The notes under the pieces are model-generated. The model was not told the DNA's origin, searched no databases, and saw only the letters and a list, made by a program, of their open reading frames with translations. From the NCBI RefSeq assembly GCF_040782645.1, contig NZ_CP160403.1:4375001-4439000 (forward strand): DNA of 64,000 nt, in the 5' to 3' direction. The position numbers and the translations under genes are program-made. This stretch comes from Streptomyces sp. HUAS ZL42 (lineage in GTDB: Bacteria > Actinomycetota > Actinomycetes > Streptomycetales > Streptomycetaceae). This document shows positions 35,167 through 44,358 of the stretch, one piece after another; positions within the stretch are counted from its first letter, which is position 1; every line of letters begins with the position of its first letter.

Positions 35167-35853
35167 TCAGCCCGCGACGAGTTGCTGGGGCGGGTTGGCG
35201 GGCGGCGGGGCCGGCTTGCGGCGGGGGAAGACCTCGCCAGGGGTGGGGATGGGACGGCGGGCGGGCTTGGGCTCGGAGGGCGCCGGCTTCGGGGCGGGGG
35301 CGGGAGCGGGGGCGGCCGGTTTCTCCGCGGGTTTCTTCTTCGGCTTGTCGGCGGGTTCCTCGGCCGCGCCGGAAAGCCCTCCCGGAAGGGCCAGGAGGCG
35401 GGTACGGCAGCCGGGGACGCTCGGCACGGCCTCAGGGGCCTCGTGCGCCGTACGGCCGGCGAGACGGGCGCGTACGCCCTGCTCGGCACGCGTCTGGCAG
35501 CGGCTGAGGAGGGCGGCCGCGGCGGGATTGCCACGCAGCGCCCGTAGGGCGGTGAGGTCGTCGGGTTCGGGCCGGCAGCCGGTGGCGAGCACCTCCTCCA
35601 GGAGCGCCAGGTAGCCGGCGGCGGCGCCGGGGAGAGCGGCGCGGTACCGGGCGAGGTCGGCCACCAGGAAGGCCCTCAGCCGGGCGCCCTCGCGCATCGC
35701 CTCGTCGAGGGACTCGGCGAGACGGTGGCAGTCCTGGACGTCCTCGGCCGAGGCGGGGCCGGGGTGGAGGGCGAGGGCGAGAGCGCGGCGGAGCACACGC
35801 AGCTCCTCCGCACCGAACGCCATGCCGCCGCGGGATCCGTATGGCGTGGGCAT
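35167..35853 (-). CDS. conserved Streptomyces protein, helical N-terminus with Pro/Ala/Lys tail
   Basis: A 228-residue soluble protein of unknown role. Residues 10-145 are helical (EELRVLRRALALALHPGP, DCHRLAESLDEAMREGARLRAFLVADLARYRAALPG in pieces). Residues 165-228 are a low-complexity Pro/Ala/Lys tail (KPKKKPAEKPAAPAPAPAPK). No catalytic motif is seen. ATG 35853 is preceded by TATCGT at 6 nt and no Shine-Dalgarno. ATG 35823 in MAFGAEELRV is an alternative start. Confidence 0.72.
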   Translation of the reverse strand: MPTPYGSRGGMAFGAEELRVLRRALALALHPGPASAEDVQDCHRLAESLDEAMREGARLRAFLVADLARYRAALPGAAAGYLALLEEVLATGCRPEPDDLTALRALRGNPAAAALLSRCQTRAEQGVRARLAGRTAHEAPEAVPSVPGCRTRLLALPGGLSGAAEEPADKPKKKPAEKPAAPAPAPAPKPAPSEPKPARRPIPTPGEVFPRRKPAPPPANPPQQLVAG

Positions 35854-35859
35854 GCGGCG

Positions 35860-35865
35860 ACGATA
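35860..35865 (-). promoter_or_regulatory. -10 box for leaderless gene 35167-35853
   Basis: TATCGT on the minus strand, 6 nt before ATG 35853. Confidence 0.5.
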
Positions 35866-36000
35866 CGCGCTAATCAGACAAACTCGACATAGGGGGCGGG
35901 CGTGGCGCGGGGGTGCCACTCGGGTGGGTGGTTCCTCACGTGCGTGAAACGCTGCGCGGCCTGCGTGGAACCCGGCGCGGCGGCCCCGGGGCCGGCGCCC

Positions 36001-36798
36001 TCACATCCGCGACACGTTCCGCTCGTACACCAGTCGCAGGCCGACCAGCGTCAGCCACGGCTCGTGCTCGTCGATCACCGACGACTCCCCCAGCACCATC
36101 GGCGCCAGCCCGCCCGTGGCGATCACCGTCACGTCTTCGGGATCGTCCGCCAGCTCACGCGCCATCCGGCTCACCACGCCGTCGACCTGCCCCGCGAACC
36201 CGTAGATGATTCCGGCCTGCATCGCCTCGACCGTGTTCTTGCCGATCACGCTGCGCGGCCGTGCCACCTCGATCTTCCGCAGCTGAGCGCCCTTGACCCC
36301 CAGCGCCTCGACCGAGATCTCGATACCGGGCGCGATGACACCACCGACGTACTCCCCGCGCGCGGAGACCGCGTCGAACGTCGTCGCCGTGCCGAAGTCC
36401 ACGACGATCGCCGGCCCGCCGTACAGCTCGACCGCCGCGACCGCGTTGATGATGCGGTCCGCGCCGACCTCCTTGGGGTTGTCGGTCAGGATCGGCACAC
36501 CGGTCTTCACGCCCGGCTCGACGAGCACGGCGGGCACGTCCCCGTAGTACCGCCGGGTCACCTCGCGCAGCTCGTGCAGCACGCTCGGCACCGTCGCGCA
36601 GATCGCGATCCCGTCGATGCCGTCCCCCAGCTCCTCTCCGAGGAGCGGGTGCATGCCCATGAGGCCCTGCAGGAGCACCGCGAGTTCGTCGGCCGTACGG
36701 CGCGCGTCCGTCGAGATCCGCCAGTGCTCGACGATGTCCTCGCCGTCGAACAGGCCGAGCACGGTGTGCGTGTTCCCTACGTCGATCGTCAGCAGCAT
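36001..36798 (-). CDS. coaX: type III pantothenate kinase
   Basis: First step of CoA synthesis: phosphorylates pantothenate. The 265-residue ASKHA-fold enzyme begins with the phosphate loop MLLTIDVGNTHTVLGLF and has the pantothenate-binding Asp region NPKEVGADRIINAVAA and ATP site DFGTATTFDAV. It is the last gene of the cofactor operon, 14 bp after nadC, with GGGAGC before ATG 36798. Its grouping with panC and the NAD genes suggests joint supply of CoA and NAD. Confidence 0.96.
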   Translation of the reverse strand: MLLTIDVGNTHTVLGLFDGEDIVEHWRISTDARRTADELAVLLQGLMGMHPLLGEELGDGIDGIAICATVPSVLHELREVTRRYYGDVPAVLVEPGVKTGVPILTDNPKEVGADRIINAVAAVELYGGPAIVVDFGTATTFDAVSARGEYVGGVIAPGIEISVEALGVKGAQLRKIEVARPRSVIGKNTVEAMQAGIIYGFAGQVDGVVSRMARELADDPEDVTVIATGGLAPMVLGESSVIDEHEPWLTLVGLRLVYERNVSRM

Positions 36799-36812
36799 GG
36801 CCGGCCCGCTCC

Positions 36813-37790
36813 CTACTCCGCCGCTCGCAGGTCCAGGCCGATGTCCAGGATCGGCGAGGAGTGGGTCAGCGCCCCGACGGCCAGGAAGTCGACGCCCGTG
36901 TCCGCGTACGCCTTCGCGTTCTGCAGCGTCAGCCGGCCCGACGCCTCGAGGAGCGCGCGTCCGCCGACGATGCCGACCGCCTCCCCGCACTCGCCGGGCG
37001 TGAAGTTGTCCAGCAGGATCAGGTCGGCGCCCGCGTCCACGACCTCGCGCAGCTGGTGCAGGGTGTCGACCTCGACCTCGATCGGCACGTCGGGAAAGGC
37101 CTCCCGTACGGCCTTGAAGGCCTGGGCGACACCGCCCGCGGAGACCACGTGGTTGTCCTTGACCAGCGCCGCGTCCGACAGCGACATGCGGTGGTTGATC
37201 CCGCCGCCGCACCGGACGGCGTACTTCTCCAGCGAGCGCAGGCCCGGCGTCGTCTTGCGGGTGTCCCGGACGCGGGCCTTGGTGCCCTCCAGGACGTCGG
37301 CCCACGCGCGCGTGGCCGTCGCGATGCCGGACAGGCGGCACAGCAGGTTGAGCGCGCTGCGCTCGGCGGTCAGCAGGTCACGGGTGCGCGTGGTGACCGA
37401 CAGGAGCTTCTGGCCCGCCTCCACCCGGTCGCCGTCCTCCACGTGCCGCTCGACCTCGAACTCGTCGGTGCAGACCACGGAGATCACCGCTTCGGCGACC
37501 CTGAGGCCCGCCGCGACGCCCGCCTCACGGGCGGTGAAGTCGGCGGTGGACACGGCGTCCTCGGGGATCGTCGCGACCGTCGTGACGTCCACGCCGTGGT
37601 CGAGGTCCTCCTGGATGGCGACGTTGGCGATGTCCTCGACCTCCACGGGGTCGAGTCCGGCATCGGCCAGGAGCTGCGCGAGCGCGGGGTCGAGCCCGCA
37701 CTCCAGGTACTCCTCGCCGGCGTCCGCACCGCAGGCGCAGCCGTCGCCGCAGCCGCCGCTCCGGGCGAGGGGAAGGTCGGGGGTGCTCAC
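36813..37790 (-). CDS. nadC: nicotinate-nucleotide pyrophosphorylase (carboxylating)
   Basis: Converts quinolinate and PRPP to nicotinate mononucleotide. The 325-residue protein has the phosphoribosyltransferase core LLSVTTRTRDLLTAERSALN, the RKTTPGLR motif, CGGGINHRMSLSDAALVKDNH and the barrel strands VDTLHQLREVVDAGADLILLDN. The N-terminus carries an unusual Cys-rich extension (SGGCGDGCACG, with Cys at 14, 18, 20 and 31). GTG 37790 is preceded by AGGAG at 11 nt. A GTG at 37799 that overlaps the nadB stop is the alternative. nadA is not in the operon. Confidence 0.95.
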   Translation of the reverse strand: MSTPDLPLARSGGCGDGCACGADAGEEYLECGLDPALAQLLADAGLDPVEVEDIANVAIQEDLDHGVDVTTVATIPEDAVSTADFTAREAGVAAGLRVAEAVISVVCTDEFEVERHVEDGDRVEAGQKLLSVTTRTRDLLTAERSALNLLCRLSGIATATRAWADVLEGTKARVRDTRKTTPGLRSLEKYAVRCGGGINHRMSLSDAALVKDNHVVSAGGVAQAFKAVREAFPDVPIEVEVDTLHQLREVVDAGADLILLDNFTPGECGEAVGIVGGRALLEASGRLTLQNAKAYADTGVDFLAVGALTHSSPILDIGLDLRAAE

Positions 37791-37795
37791 TTCTG

Positions 37796-39517
37796 TCACT
37801 GCTCCTGATGGCGGTGGGACTGCCGGGTCGGGGGGAAGTCTGCGGTGTCCGTGATGTTCACGGCCAGCGATCGGTCGGGGTTCAGTCGTACGACGATGTG
37901 GCGGCGCCACTCCGTGTCGTCGCGCCCGGGGCGGTCCTCGCGCCAGTGGCAGCCGCGGGTCTCCTCACGGAGTTCGGCGGCGGCGACCAGGACGCGGGCC
38001 ACGCACAGGAGGTTGGTGGCCTCCCAGGTGTCGACGCCGGGTTCGGCGGTCTTGCCGTTCTCGGCGAGGGCGTCGCGGGCCTCGCTGTGCAGCTGCCGGA
38101 GCTGCTCGGCGGCCTTGGCGAGGGAGTCGGCCGAGCGCAGGACGCCGGCGCCCTCGGTCATGATCCGCTGGATCGCGAACCGGGCCTCCGCCGCGAGCAG
38201 GGGGTGCCCGGGCTTCTCGGGGTGCTCGACCGGTGCGGGCACGCGCGCGTGGAGGCCGTTGTCCGCCTGGGCGGCCGCGATGTCCGCCGCGATGCGCTCG
38301 GCGTAGACCAGGCCCTCCAGGAGGGAGTTGGAGGCGAGCCGGTTCGCGCCGTGCACGCCGGTGCAGGCGACCTCGCCGCACGCGTACAGGCCCGAAACCG
38401 TCGTACGGCCGTGGGAGTCGGTGCGCACACCGCCCGAGGCGTAGTGGGCCGCCGGGGCGATCGGGATGGGCTCGTGGACCGGGTCGATGCCGTGGGCGCG
38501 GCAGGCGGCCAGGATCGTCGGGAAGCGGTGCTCCCACATCTCGGCGCCGAAGTGCCGGGCGTCGAGGAACATGTGCTCGGCGTCCTGCTCCTGCATGCGG
38601 CGCATGATGCCCTTGGCGACGATGTCCCGGGGCGCGAGCTCGGCCAGTTCGTGCTGCCCGACCATGAACCGCACACCGTCGGCGTCGACCAGGTGGGCGC
38701 CCTCGCCGCGTACCGCCTCGGAGACCAGGGGCTGCTGGCCCTCGGCGTCCGGGCCCAGGAAGAGCACGGTGGGGTGGAACTGGACGAACTCGAGGTCGCT
38801 CACCTCCGCGCCCGCGCGCAGGGCGAGCGCCACTCCGTCGCCCGTGGACACGGAGGGGTTGGTGGTGGCGGAGAACACCTGGCCCATCCCGCCGGTCGCG
38901 AGGACGACCGCCGGGGCGTGCACCGCGCCCACGCCGTCGTGCTGGCCCTCGCCCATGACGTGCAGGGTCACGCCCGCCGTGCGGCCGTCCGCGTCCGACA
39001 GCAGGTCGAGGACGAGCGCGTTCTCGATGGTCCGCACGCCACGCGCGCGTGCCGCCTCGACGAGTGCCCGGGAGATCTCCGCGCCGGTCGCGTCGCCGCC
39101 GGCGTGCGCGATGCGGCGGCGGTGGTGGCCGCCCTCGCGGGTGAGTTCCAGGCGGCCCTCGGACGACTCGTCGAAGTGCGCGCCGGTCGCGATCAGACGG
39201 CGTACGGCGTCGGGGCCCTCGGTGACGAGGATCCGTACCGCCTCCTCGTCACACAGGCCCGCGCCCGCCACCAGCGTGTCGTCCAGGTGCTCTTCGGGGG
39301 TGTCGCCCTCCCCGAGGGCCGCGGCGATACCGCCCTGGGCCCAGCGGGTGGAGCCGTCGTCGAGGCGGGCCTTGGTGACGACGACGGTGTGCAGGCCCGC
39401 GGCCTCGCAGCGCAGGGCCGCGGTCAGGCCGGCGACGCCGGAGCCGACGACCACCACGTCCGCGGAGATCGACCACCCTGGTGCGGGCGCGTGCAGTCGT
39501 ATGCCTGTGCTGGTCAC
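37796..39517 (-). CDS. nadB: L-aspartate oxidase
   Basis: Oxidises aspartate to iminoaspartate, the first step of NAD synthesis, with FAD. The 573-residue flavoprotein starts the FAD-binding fold at [21 protein letters not shown] (about 20-40), and has the [11 protein letters not shown] region, [15 protein letters not shown] and the catalytic segments HYASGGV and [19 protein letters not shown] 39517 overlaps the panC stop (GTGA) and follows GGAG. Being coupled to panC, nadC and coaX ties NAD and CoA supply together. Confidence 0.96.
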   Translation of the reverse strand: MTSTGIRLHAPAPGWSISADVVVVGSGVAGLTAALRCEAAGLHTVVVTKARLDDGSTRWAQGGIAAALGEGDTPEEHLDDTLVAGAGLCDEEAVRILVTEGPDAVRRLIATGAHFDESSEGRLELTREGGHHRRRIAHAGGDATGAEISRALVEAARARGVRTIENALVLDLLSDADGRTAGVTLHVMGEGQHDGVGAVHAPAVVLATGGMGQVFSATTNPSVSTGDGVALALRAGAEVSDLEFVQFHPTVLFLGPDAEGQQPLVSEAVRGEGAHLVDADGVRFMVGQHELAELAPRDIVAKGIMRRMQEQDAEHMFLDARHFGAEMWEHRFPTILAACRAHGIDPVHEPIPIAPAAHYASGGVRTDSHGRTTVSGLYACGEVACTGVHGANRLASNSLLEGLVYAERIAADIAAAQADNGLHARVPAPVEHPEKPGHPLLAAEARFAIQRIMTEGAGVLRSADSLAKAAEQLRQLHSEARDALAENGKTAEPGVDTWEATNLLCVARVLVAAAELREETRGCHWREDRPGRDDTEWRRHIVVRLNPDRSLAVNITDTADFPPTRQSHRHQEQ

Positions 39518-40506
39518 GAGGCGGCTCCGAAGGTGAGGGGGATGTTGTCGATCAGCCGGGTCGTCCCGACCCGGGCGGCGACGGCGAGGACGGCCTCGCC
39601 GGTGAAGTCGTCCTCGATCTCGGTGAAGTCGGACGGATCGACCAGGGCCAGGTAGTCCAGGACCAGGGGCGGGTCGAGGCGGACGGCGTCGTCCAGGACC
39701 AGCCGGGCCGCCGCGCGGACGGCCGACGGGCCGCCGGGCGCGGCCTTGGCGACGGCGTGCGCGTCGGCCGCCGCGCGGGACTCCCCTATGGCGCTGAGCG
39801 CCTCGGCACGCGCGTGCGTGGCGGGCACCTCACGCGCCCGCGCGCGCAGTGCCTCCTGTGCCGCGTGCCGGTCGCGGCCCGCGAACAGGGCCTGCGACAG
39901 GGCGAGGGCCGTGAGCCGCTCCTCGGGCGAGAGGTAGCGGTTGCGGCTGGACAGGGCGAGGCCGTCCTCCTCGCGCACGGTCGGTACGCCGACGATCTCG
40001 ACGCCGAAGTTCAGGTCCCGCACCATCCGGCGGATGAGGGCGAGTTGCTGGGCGTCCTTCTGGCCGTACAGGGCGACGTCGGGGCGCGTGAGGTGCAGCA
40101 GCTTGGCGACGACGGTGAGCATGCCGTCGAAGTGGCCGGGGCGGAAGGCGCCCTCGAGACGTTCGCCCATCGGGCCCGCGCTGATGCGGACCTGAGGTTC
40201 GCCGCCCGGGTAGACCTCCTCGACACCGGGGGCGAACACGACGTCGGCGCCCGACTGTTCGGCGATCTTCAGGTCGGAGTCCAGGGTGCGGGGGTAGCGG
40301 TCCAGGTCCTCGCCCTTGCCGAACTGCAGCGGGTTCACGAAGACGGTGACGACGACCTCGCCGTCCGGTCCGGCGATCTCGCGCGCGGTGCTGATCAGGG
40401 TGGCGTGGCCCTCGTGCAGGGCGCCCATGGTCATCACCACGGCGCGGCGGCCCGCACGCGCACGTGCGTGGAGTTCACCGGCGGTGCGCAGCAGGGTGGT
40501 GGTCAT
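39514..40506 (-). CDS. panC: pantothenate synthetase
   Basis: Joins pantoate and beta-alanine using ATP. The 330-residue enzyme has the nucleotidyl-transfer signature [16 protein letters not shown] (HIGH-like), the [18 protein letters not shown] pantoate site and the KMSKS-like [16 protein letters not shown] 40506 overlaps the stop of the DUF2520 gene (ATGA) and has GGGAGA upstream. It is slightly longer than E. coli PanC owing to an Ala-rich C-terminal insert. Confidence 0.96.
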   Translation of the reverse strand: MTTTLLRTAGELHARARAGRRAVVMTMGALHEGHATLISTAREIAGPDGEVVVTVFVNPLQFGKGEDLDRYPRTLDSDLKIAEQSGADVVFAPGVEEVYPGGEPQVRISAGPMGERLEGAFRPGHFDGMLTVVAKLLHLTRPDVALYGQKDAQQLALIRRMVRDLNFGVEIVGVPTVREEDGLALSSRNRYLSPEERLTALALSQALFAGRDRHAAQEALRARAREVPATHARAEALSAIGESRAAADAHAVAKAAPGGPSAVRAAARLVLDDAVRLDPPLVLDYLALVDPSDFTEIEDDFTGEAVLAVAARVGTTRLIDNIPLTFGAAS

Positions 40507-41432
40507 CGGGCGTCTCCCTCGGCGCCGTTGGTCCCGTTGGCGAGTACCCCGAGGAGGTCCTCGGCGAGCTCCGGCTTGAGCAGCCCGTGGGCGAGCGCAC
40601 GGTCCGCGGTCGCGCGCGCCATGGCCAGGTAGCCGGCGACGGTCTGCGGGGCGTGCCGACGCAACTCGGTCACGTGCGCGGCGACCGTGCCCGCGTCGCC
40701 GCGCGCGACGGGGCCGGTGAGCGCCGCGTCGCCGGAGCGCAGCGCGTTGTCCAGGGCGGCGCCGAGCAGCGGGCCGAGCATCCGGTCGGGCGCCGCGACG
40801 CCTGCCGTGCGCAGCAGCTCCATGGACTGGGCGACCAGCGTCACCAGGTGGTTGGCGCCGAGCGCGAGCGCCGCGTGGTACAGCGGCCGGTTCTCCTCGG
40901 CGATCCACTCGGGTTCGCCGCCCATCTCGATGACGAGGGCCTCGGCGGCCAGCCGCAGCTCGTCGGGGGCGGTGACGCCGAAGGAGCAGCCGGCGAGGCG
41001 CTGGACGTCCACGGGGGTGCCCGTGAAGGTCATCGCCGGGTGCAGCGCCAGCGGCAGGGCGCCCGCGCGCAGGGCCGGGTCCAGGACCCTGGCGCCGTAC
41101 CGCCCCGAGGTGTGCACGAGCAGCTGGCCCGGCCGCACCGCTCCGGTCTCGGCAAGGCCTTCCACGAGCCCGGGCAGGGCGTCGTCGGGGACGGTCAGCA
41201 GCACCAGGTCGGCGCGCTGCAGCACGTCGGCGGGCTGGACGACCGGCACGTCGGGCAGCAGGAGCGCGGCCCGCCTTCTGGAGGCGTCCGAGACCCCGGA
41301 GACGGCGACCGGGCGGTGCCCGGCGAGCTGGAGGGACGCGGCGAGCGCGGGGCCCACGCGGCCGGCGCCGACGACGCCGACGGTGAGCCGTGCGGGGCGG
41401 CCCTTGGGGTCTGGCTGTTGGACTGTACTCAC
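40503..41432 (-). CDS. Rossmann-fold DUF2520 protein (candidate ketopantoate reductase)
   Basis: A 309-residue dehydrogenase-like protein. The N-terminal NAD(P) motif is [19 protein letters not shown], followed by [12 protein letters not shown]. The C-terminal helical DUF2520 domain has [14 protein letters not shown] and [17 protein letters not shown]. The fold recalls ketopantoate reductase PanE, whose product pantoate is the substrate of the next gene panC. It heads the operon and overlaps panC by 4 bp. The enzyme activity is inference from context. GTG 41432 follows GGGAAGG at about 10 nt. Confidence 0.85.
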   Translation of the reverse strand: MSTVQQPDPKGRPARLTVGVVGAGRVGPALAASLQLAGHRPVAVSGVSDASRRRAALLLPDVPVVQPADVLQRADLVLLTVPDDALPGLVEGLAETGAVRPGQLLVHTSGRYGARVLDPALRAGALPLALHPAMTFTGTPVDVQRLAGCSFGVTAPDELRLAAEALVIEMGGEPEWIAEENRPLYHAALALGANHLVTLVAQSMELLRTAGVAAPDRMLGPLLGAALDNALRSGDAALTGPVARGDAGTVAAHVTELRRHAPQTVAGYLAMARATADRALAHGLLKPELAEDLLGVLANGTNGAEGDAR

Positions 41433-41515
41433 TCGACGGCGGCCTTCCCGTTCCAGTCCGCTCTGGGTACCGGACGATTTCTCGTCATGTTAACGCGAAT
41501 TCGGGGGGCGCTCGG

Positions 41516-41528
41516 TTGTCCACAGGCT
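41516..41528 (+). promoter_or_regulatory. DnaA-box-like site within a palindrome
   Basis: TTGTCCACA (41516-41524) matches the Streptomyces DnaA box exactly. CCACAGGCTGTGG (41520-41532) around it is a perfect palindrome with a 1 bp centre. It lies between the cofactor operon start (41432) and the PLP lyase gene (41593). A single box suggests a regulatory DnaA site rather than an origin. Confidence 0.4.
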
Positions 41529-41592
41529 GTGGGTTTCCCCACGCCGCAAATGCGGATGCCCGCGTGTGCCGTTGCACGCCATGATCCGGGGC

Positions 41593-42789
41593 ATGAGCGA
41601 TACGGCGGAGCAGGGCACGGAGCTGACGGAGCAGATCTCGGACGAGGAACGGCGCAAGCAGCGCCGTGAGCGACGCCTGAGCGCGAGCAGGAGCGCGGAG
41701 CGCATACTCGCGCGCCCCGGTTTCCTGCGCACGCTGCGGGAACGCCTGGCGCTGCTGGAGCGGGCATCGGATCTGTACGACCTCGACGAACTGTCGGACA
41801 TCTACGGCAGCGGCGTCGTCGCCGCCCTGGAGGAGAAGGTCGCGGGGCTGCTCGGCACGGAGGCCGCCGCCTTCTTCCCGACGGGCACGATGGCCCAGCA
41901 GGTCGCCCTGCGCTGCTGGGCGGGCCGCACCGGCAGCCCGACCGTCGCCCTGCATGCGCTGGCCCACCCCGAGGTGCACGAGAAGCACGCGTTCAGCCAG
42001 GTCAGCGGGTTGCGCCCGGTCCGCGTGACAAGCGAACCCCGGCTGCCGACCGCCGACGAGGTACGCGACTTCGACGAGCCCTTCGGGACGCTGATGCTCG
42101 AACTGCCCCTCAGGGACGCCGGTTTCGTGCTGCCCACCTGGGAGGAGCTCACCGAGGTCGTGCAAGCGGCGCGCGAGCGTGACGCGGTGGTGCACTTCGA
42201 CGGCGCGCGCCTGTGGGAGTCCACCGTCCACTTCGACCGCCCTCTGGACGAGATCGCGGGTCTGGCGGACAGCGTCTACGTGTCGTTCTACAAGTCACTC
42301 GACGGGTTCGGCGGCGCGGCGCTCGCCGGCCCGAAGACGCTGGTGGAGGAGGCGAAGACCTGGCGCCACCGGTACGGCGGCATGATCTTCCAGCAGTTCC
42401 CGACGGCGCTGTCGGCGCTCGTCGGGCTGGAGCACGAGCTGCCCCGGCTGCCCGACTACGTGCGCCACGCGCGCGTGGTGGCCGCCGCGCTGCGCGAGGG
42501 TTTCGCCGCGGCCGGGCTGCCGTGGACGCGCGTACACCCCGAGGAGCCGCACACGAACGAGTTTCAGGTGTGGCTGCCGTACGACGCCGACGTCGTCTCG
42601 GAGGCCGCGGTCCGCACAGCGGAGGAGACCGGGACCGTCCTCTTCGCCAACGGCTGGCTCGGTGGCGGCCCGGGCCTGGCCTTCACCGAGTTGTTCGTAC
42701 GCGCCGCGGGCCTGGAGTGGACCGCGGACGACGTGAAGGCGGCGGTCGCGGACTTCGTCTCGCGGCTGACGGAGGAGGTCGGCAAGTAG
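41593..42789 (+). CDS. beta-eliminating lyase / threonine aldolase family PLP enzyme
   Basis: A 398-residue fold-type I PLP enzyme. A charged N-terminal helix (EERRKQRRERRLSASR) precedes the enzyme core, with FPTGTMAQQVALRCW, the cofactor Asp in VVHFDGARLWES and the Schiff-base Lys in VSFYKSLDGFGGAALAG. The family includes low-specificity threonine aldolases and aromatic amino-acid lyases. The substrate is not certain. ATG 41593 is the third in-frame ATG after 41566; there is no strong ribosome site. It converges with the TmrB-like gene across 139 bp. Confidence 0.85.
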   Translation: MSDTAEQGTELTEQISDEERRKQRRERRLSASRSAERILARPGFLRTLRERLALLERASDLYDLDELSDIYGSGVVAALEEKVAGLLGTEAAAFFPTGTMAQQVALRCWAGRTGSPTVALHALAHPEVHEKHAFSQVSGLRPVRVTSEPRLPTADEVRDFDEPFGTLMLELPLRDAGFVLPTWEELTEVVQAARERDAVVHFDGARLWESTVHFDRPLDEIAGLADSVYVSFYKSLDGFGGAALAGPKTLVEEAKTWRHRYGGMIFQQFPTALSALVGLEHELPRLPDYVRHARVVAAALREGFAAAGLPWTRVHPEEPHTNEFQVWLPYDADVVSEAAVRTAEETGTVLFANGWLGGGPGLAFTELFVRAAGLEWTADDVKAAVADFVSRLTEEVGK

Positions 42790-42928
42790 TGCGCGGGCGC
42801 CGGTCGTCGGCCGCGACGATTGACGGCGGCCGTCAGTCGAGGCGGCGTTGTCAGTGGCGGGGTGCGGCATGAGCGTGAGCATCGGCATCGCGGGGGTGCG
42901 GCCGGGAAAGGGCGCCGTCGTGTGACCG

Positions 42929-43561
42929 TCAGTCGAAGCGGATGTGCCTGATCCCGACCTTCGCCTGCCGCCACCGTGTCCGCAGCGCGCCCTCCGTGTT
43001 GGGCCGGAGCCTCAGCCCGGCCAGGACGGCGATTCGGTCGGCCGTCTTCGGGACGGTCGAGTGGTCGGTCCAGAGATGCTCGGCGAACTCCGGCTCGCTC
43101 AGCCGCTCCAGACAGTGGTCGAGCTGCCGCACGGCCCAACTCTCCCTGCCCAGGCCGGCATTCTTCCCGGCGAGCCACTGGGGGAGGCGGCCGAAGCCGC
43201 GTTCCCGCAGGCGCCCGAGGACGGTCTCCGGTTGGGCCAGGAGCGTGAAGTGCCGTACGTCGTGGCCGAGTTCGCGCAGATGACCGACGGTCTCCGCGAA
43301 GTAGCCGGAGTCCGTGACCGTCATGGGGGCGATGACGACGCCGTCGTGCTTGGTGAGGGCGAGGTCGAGGACTTCGACGACGCCCTGCCGCCAGGAGGTC
43401 AGGTCCTGGAAGTCACCGCGCAGTTCGGGCGGCAGCATGCGGCGCAGACCGAAGCCGGCGTGCTCGGGGTCGCAGATGACGCTGCCGGGCAGGCGCCGCT
43501 GGATCTCGTGTGCGGTCTGTGTCTTGCCGCCCCCGAAAGGGCCGTTGATCCACAGGAGCAT
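42929..43561 (-). CDS. TmrB-like P-loop ATPase (tunicamycin-resistance family)
   Basis: A 210-residue protein whose whole length parallels Bacillus TmrB: Walker A INGPFGGGKTQTAHEIQRRL at residue 5, DPEHAGFGLRRMLPPELRGDFQ, APMTVTDSGYF, HFTLLAQPETVLGRL, WAVRQLDHCLERLS and the end GIRHIRFD. TmrB binds tunicamycin at the membrane and protects the cell; the same may hold here. There is no transmembrane segment. ATG 43561 follows TAGGGT by 6 nt, a leaderless arrangement. It may also be a general small-molecule kinase-like protein. Confidence 0.82.
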   Translation of the reverse strand: MLLWINGPFGGGKTQTAHEIQRRLPGSVICDPEHAGFGLRRMLPPELRGDFQDLTSWRQGVVEVLDLALTKHDGVVIAPMTVTDSGYFAETVGHLRELGHDVRHFTLLAQPETVLGRLRERGFGRLPQWLAGKNAGLGRESWAVRQLDHCLERLSEPEFAEHLWTDHSTVPKTADRIAVLAGLRLRPNTEGALRTRWRQAKVGIRHIRFD

Positions 43562-43567
43562 GCGCAG

Positions 43568-43573
43568 ACCCTA
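43568..43573 (-). promoter_or_regulatory. -10 box for leaderless tmrB-like gene
   Basis: TAGGGT on the minus strand, 6 nt before ATG 43561. Confidence 0.5.
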
Positions 43574-43611
43574 GTGGGCGGCGGTCACGCCGGGGTCACG
43601 TTCCCCACGGT

Positions 43612-44283
43612 TCAGCCGTGCCCGCCCGCACGCACCAGCCCGGTCTCGTACGCCAGGACCACCACCTGCACCCGGTCCCGCAGCCCCAGCTTGGTCAGAA
43701 TGCGGCCCACGTGCGTCTTCACGGTCGCCTCCGACAGCACGAGCCGGGCGGCGATCTCGCCGTTGGACAGGCCCTGCGCGACCAGCACCATGACCTCGCG
43801 CTCCCGGTCGGTGAGCCGCTCCAGCTCCTTGTGCCGGGGCTCCTTGCCGGTCGTGGGCAGCATCGGCGCGAACCGGTCGAGGAGGCGGCGGGTGGTGGAC
43901 GGGGCGACCACGGCGTCGCCGCTGTGCACGGAGCGGATGGCCGAGAGGAGTTCGCCCGGCGGCACATCCTTGAGCATGAAGCCGGAGGCACCCGCCTTCA
44001 GCCCGGAGAAGGCGTACTCGTCGAGGTCGAAGGTGGTCAGGATCAGCACCTTCGGCGGGTCGGGCTCCGAACAGATCCGGCGGGTGGTCTCCACACCGTC
44101 GAGCTTCGGCATGCGGACGTCCATCAGCACGACGTCCACGGCGGTCGAGCGCAGCACCTGGAGGGCCTCCACCCCGTCGCCCGCCTCCGCGACGACCTCC
44201 ATGTCCGGCTGGGCGGCGAGCACCATCCGGAACCCGGTGCGCAGCAGCACCTGGTCGTCGACGAGCATCACGCGGATCGTCAT
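43612..44283 (-). CDS. NarL/LuxR-family response regulator
   Basis: A 223-residue two-component regulator. The receiver (1-120) has the acidic VDDQ, phospho-Asp in VVLMDVRMPKLDG (near residue 54) and Lys in GFMLKDVPPGEL. The LuxR HTH (about 152-215) reads LTDREREVMVLVAQGLSNGEIAARL and VKTHVGRILTKLGL. ATG 44283 has GAGGCC upstream. Its partner kinase ends 75 bp upstream on the same strand. The signal and target genes are unknown. Confidence 0.95.
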   Translation of the reverse strand: MTIRVMLVDDQVLLRTGFRMVLAAQPDMEVVAEAGDGVEALQVLRSTAVDVVLMDVRMPKLDGVETTRRICSEPDPPKVLILTTFDLDEYAFSGLKAGASGFMLKDVPPGELLSAIRSVHSGDAVVAPSTTRRLLDRFAPMLPTTGKEPRHKELERLTDREREVMVLVAQGLSNGEIAARLVLSEATVKTHVGRILTKLGLRDRVQVVVLAYETGLVRAGGHG

Positions 44284-44358
44284 CGGGGCCTCTTCCGTCT
44301 CTTCGGTGTCCGTGTCGGCAGGGTCGTTACAGGTGTCAACAGGGGGCGTGCGTCGGTG

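Noticed and set aside
41516..41532. A replication origin
   Set aside because: Only one DnaA box, and no dnaA/dnaN neighbourhood.
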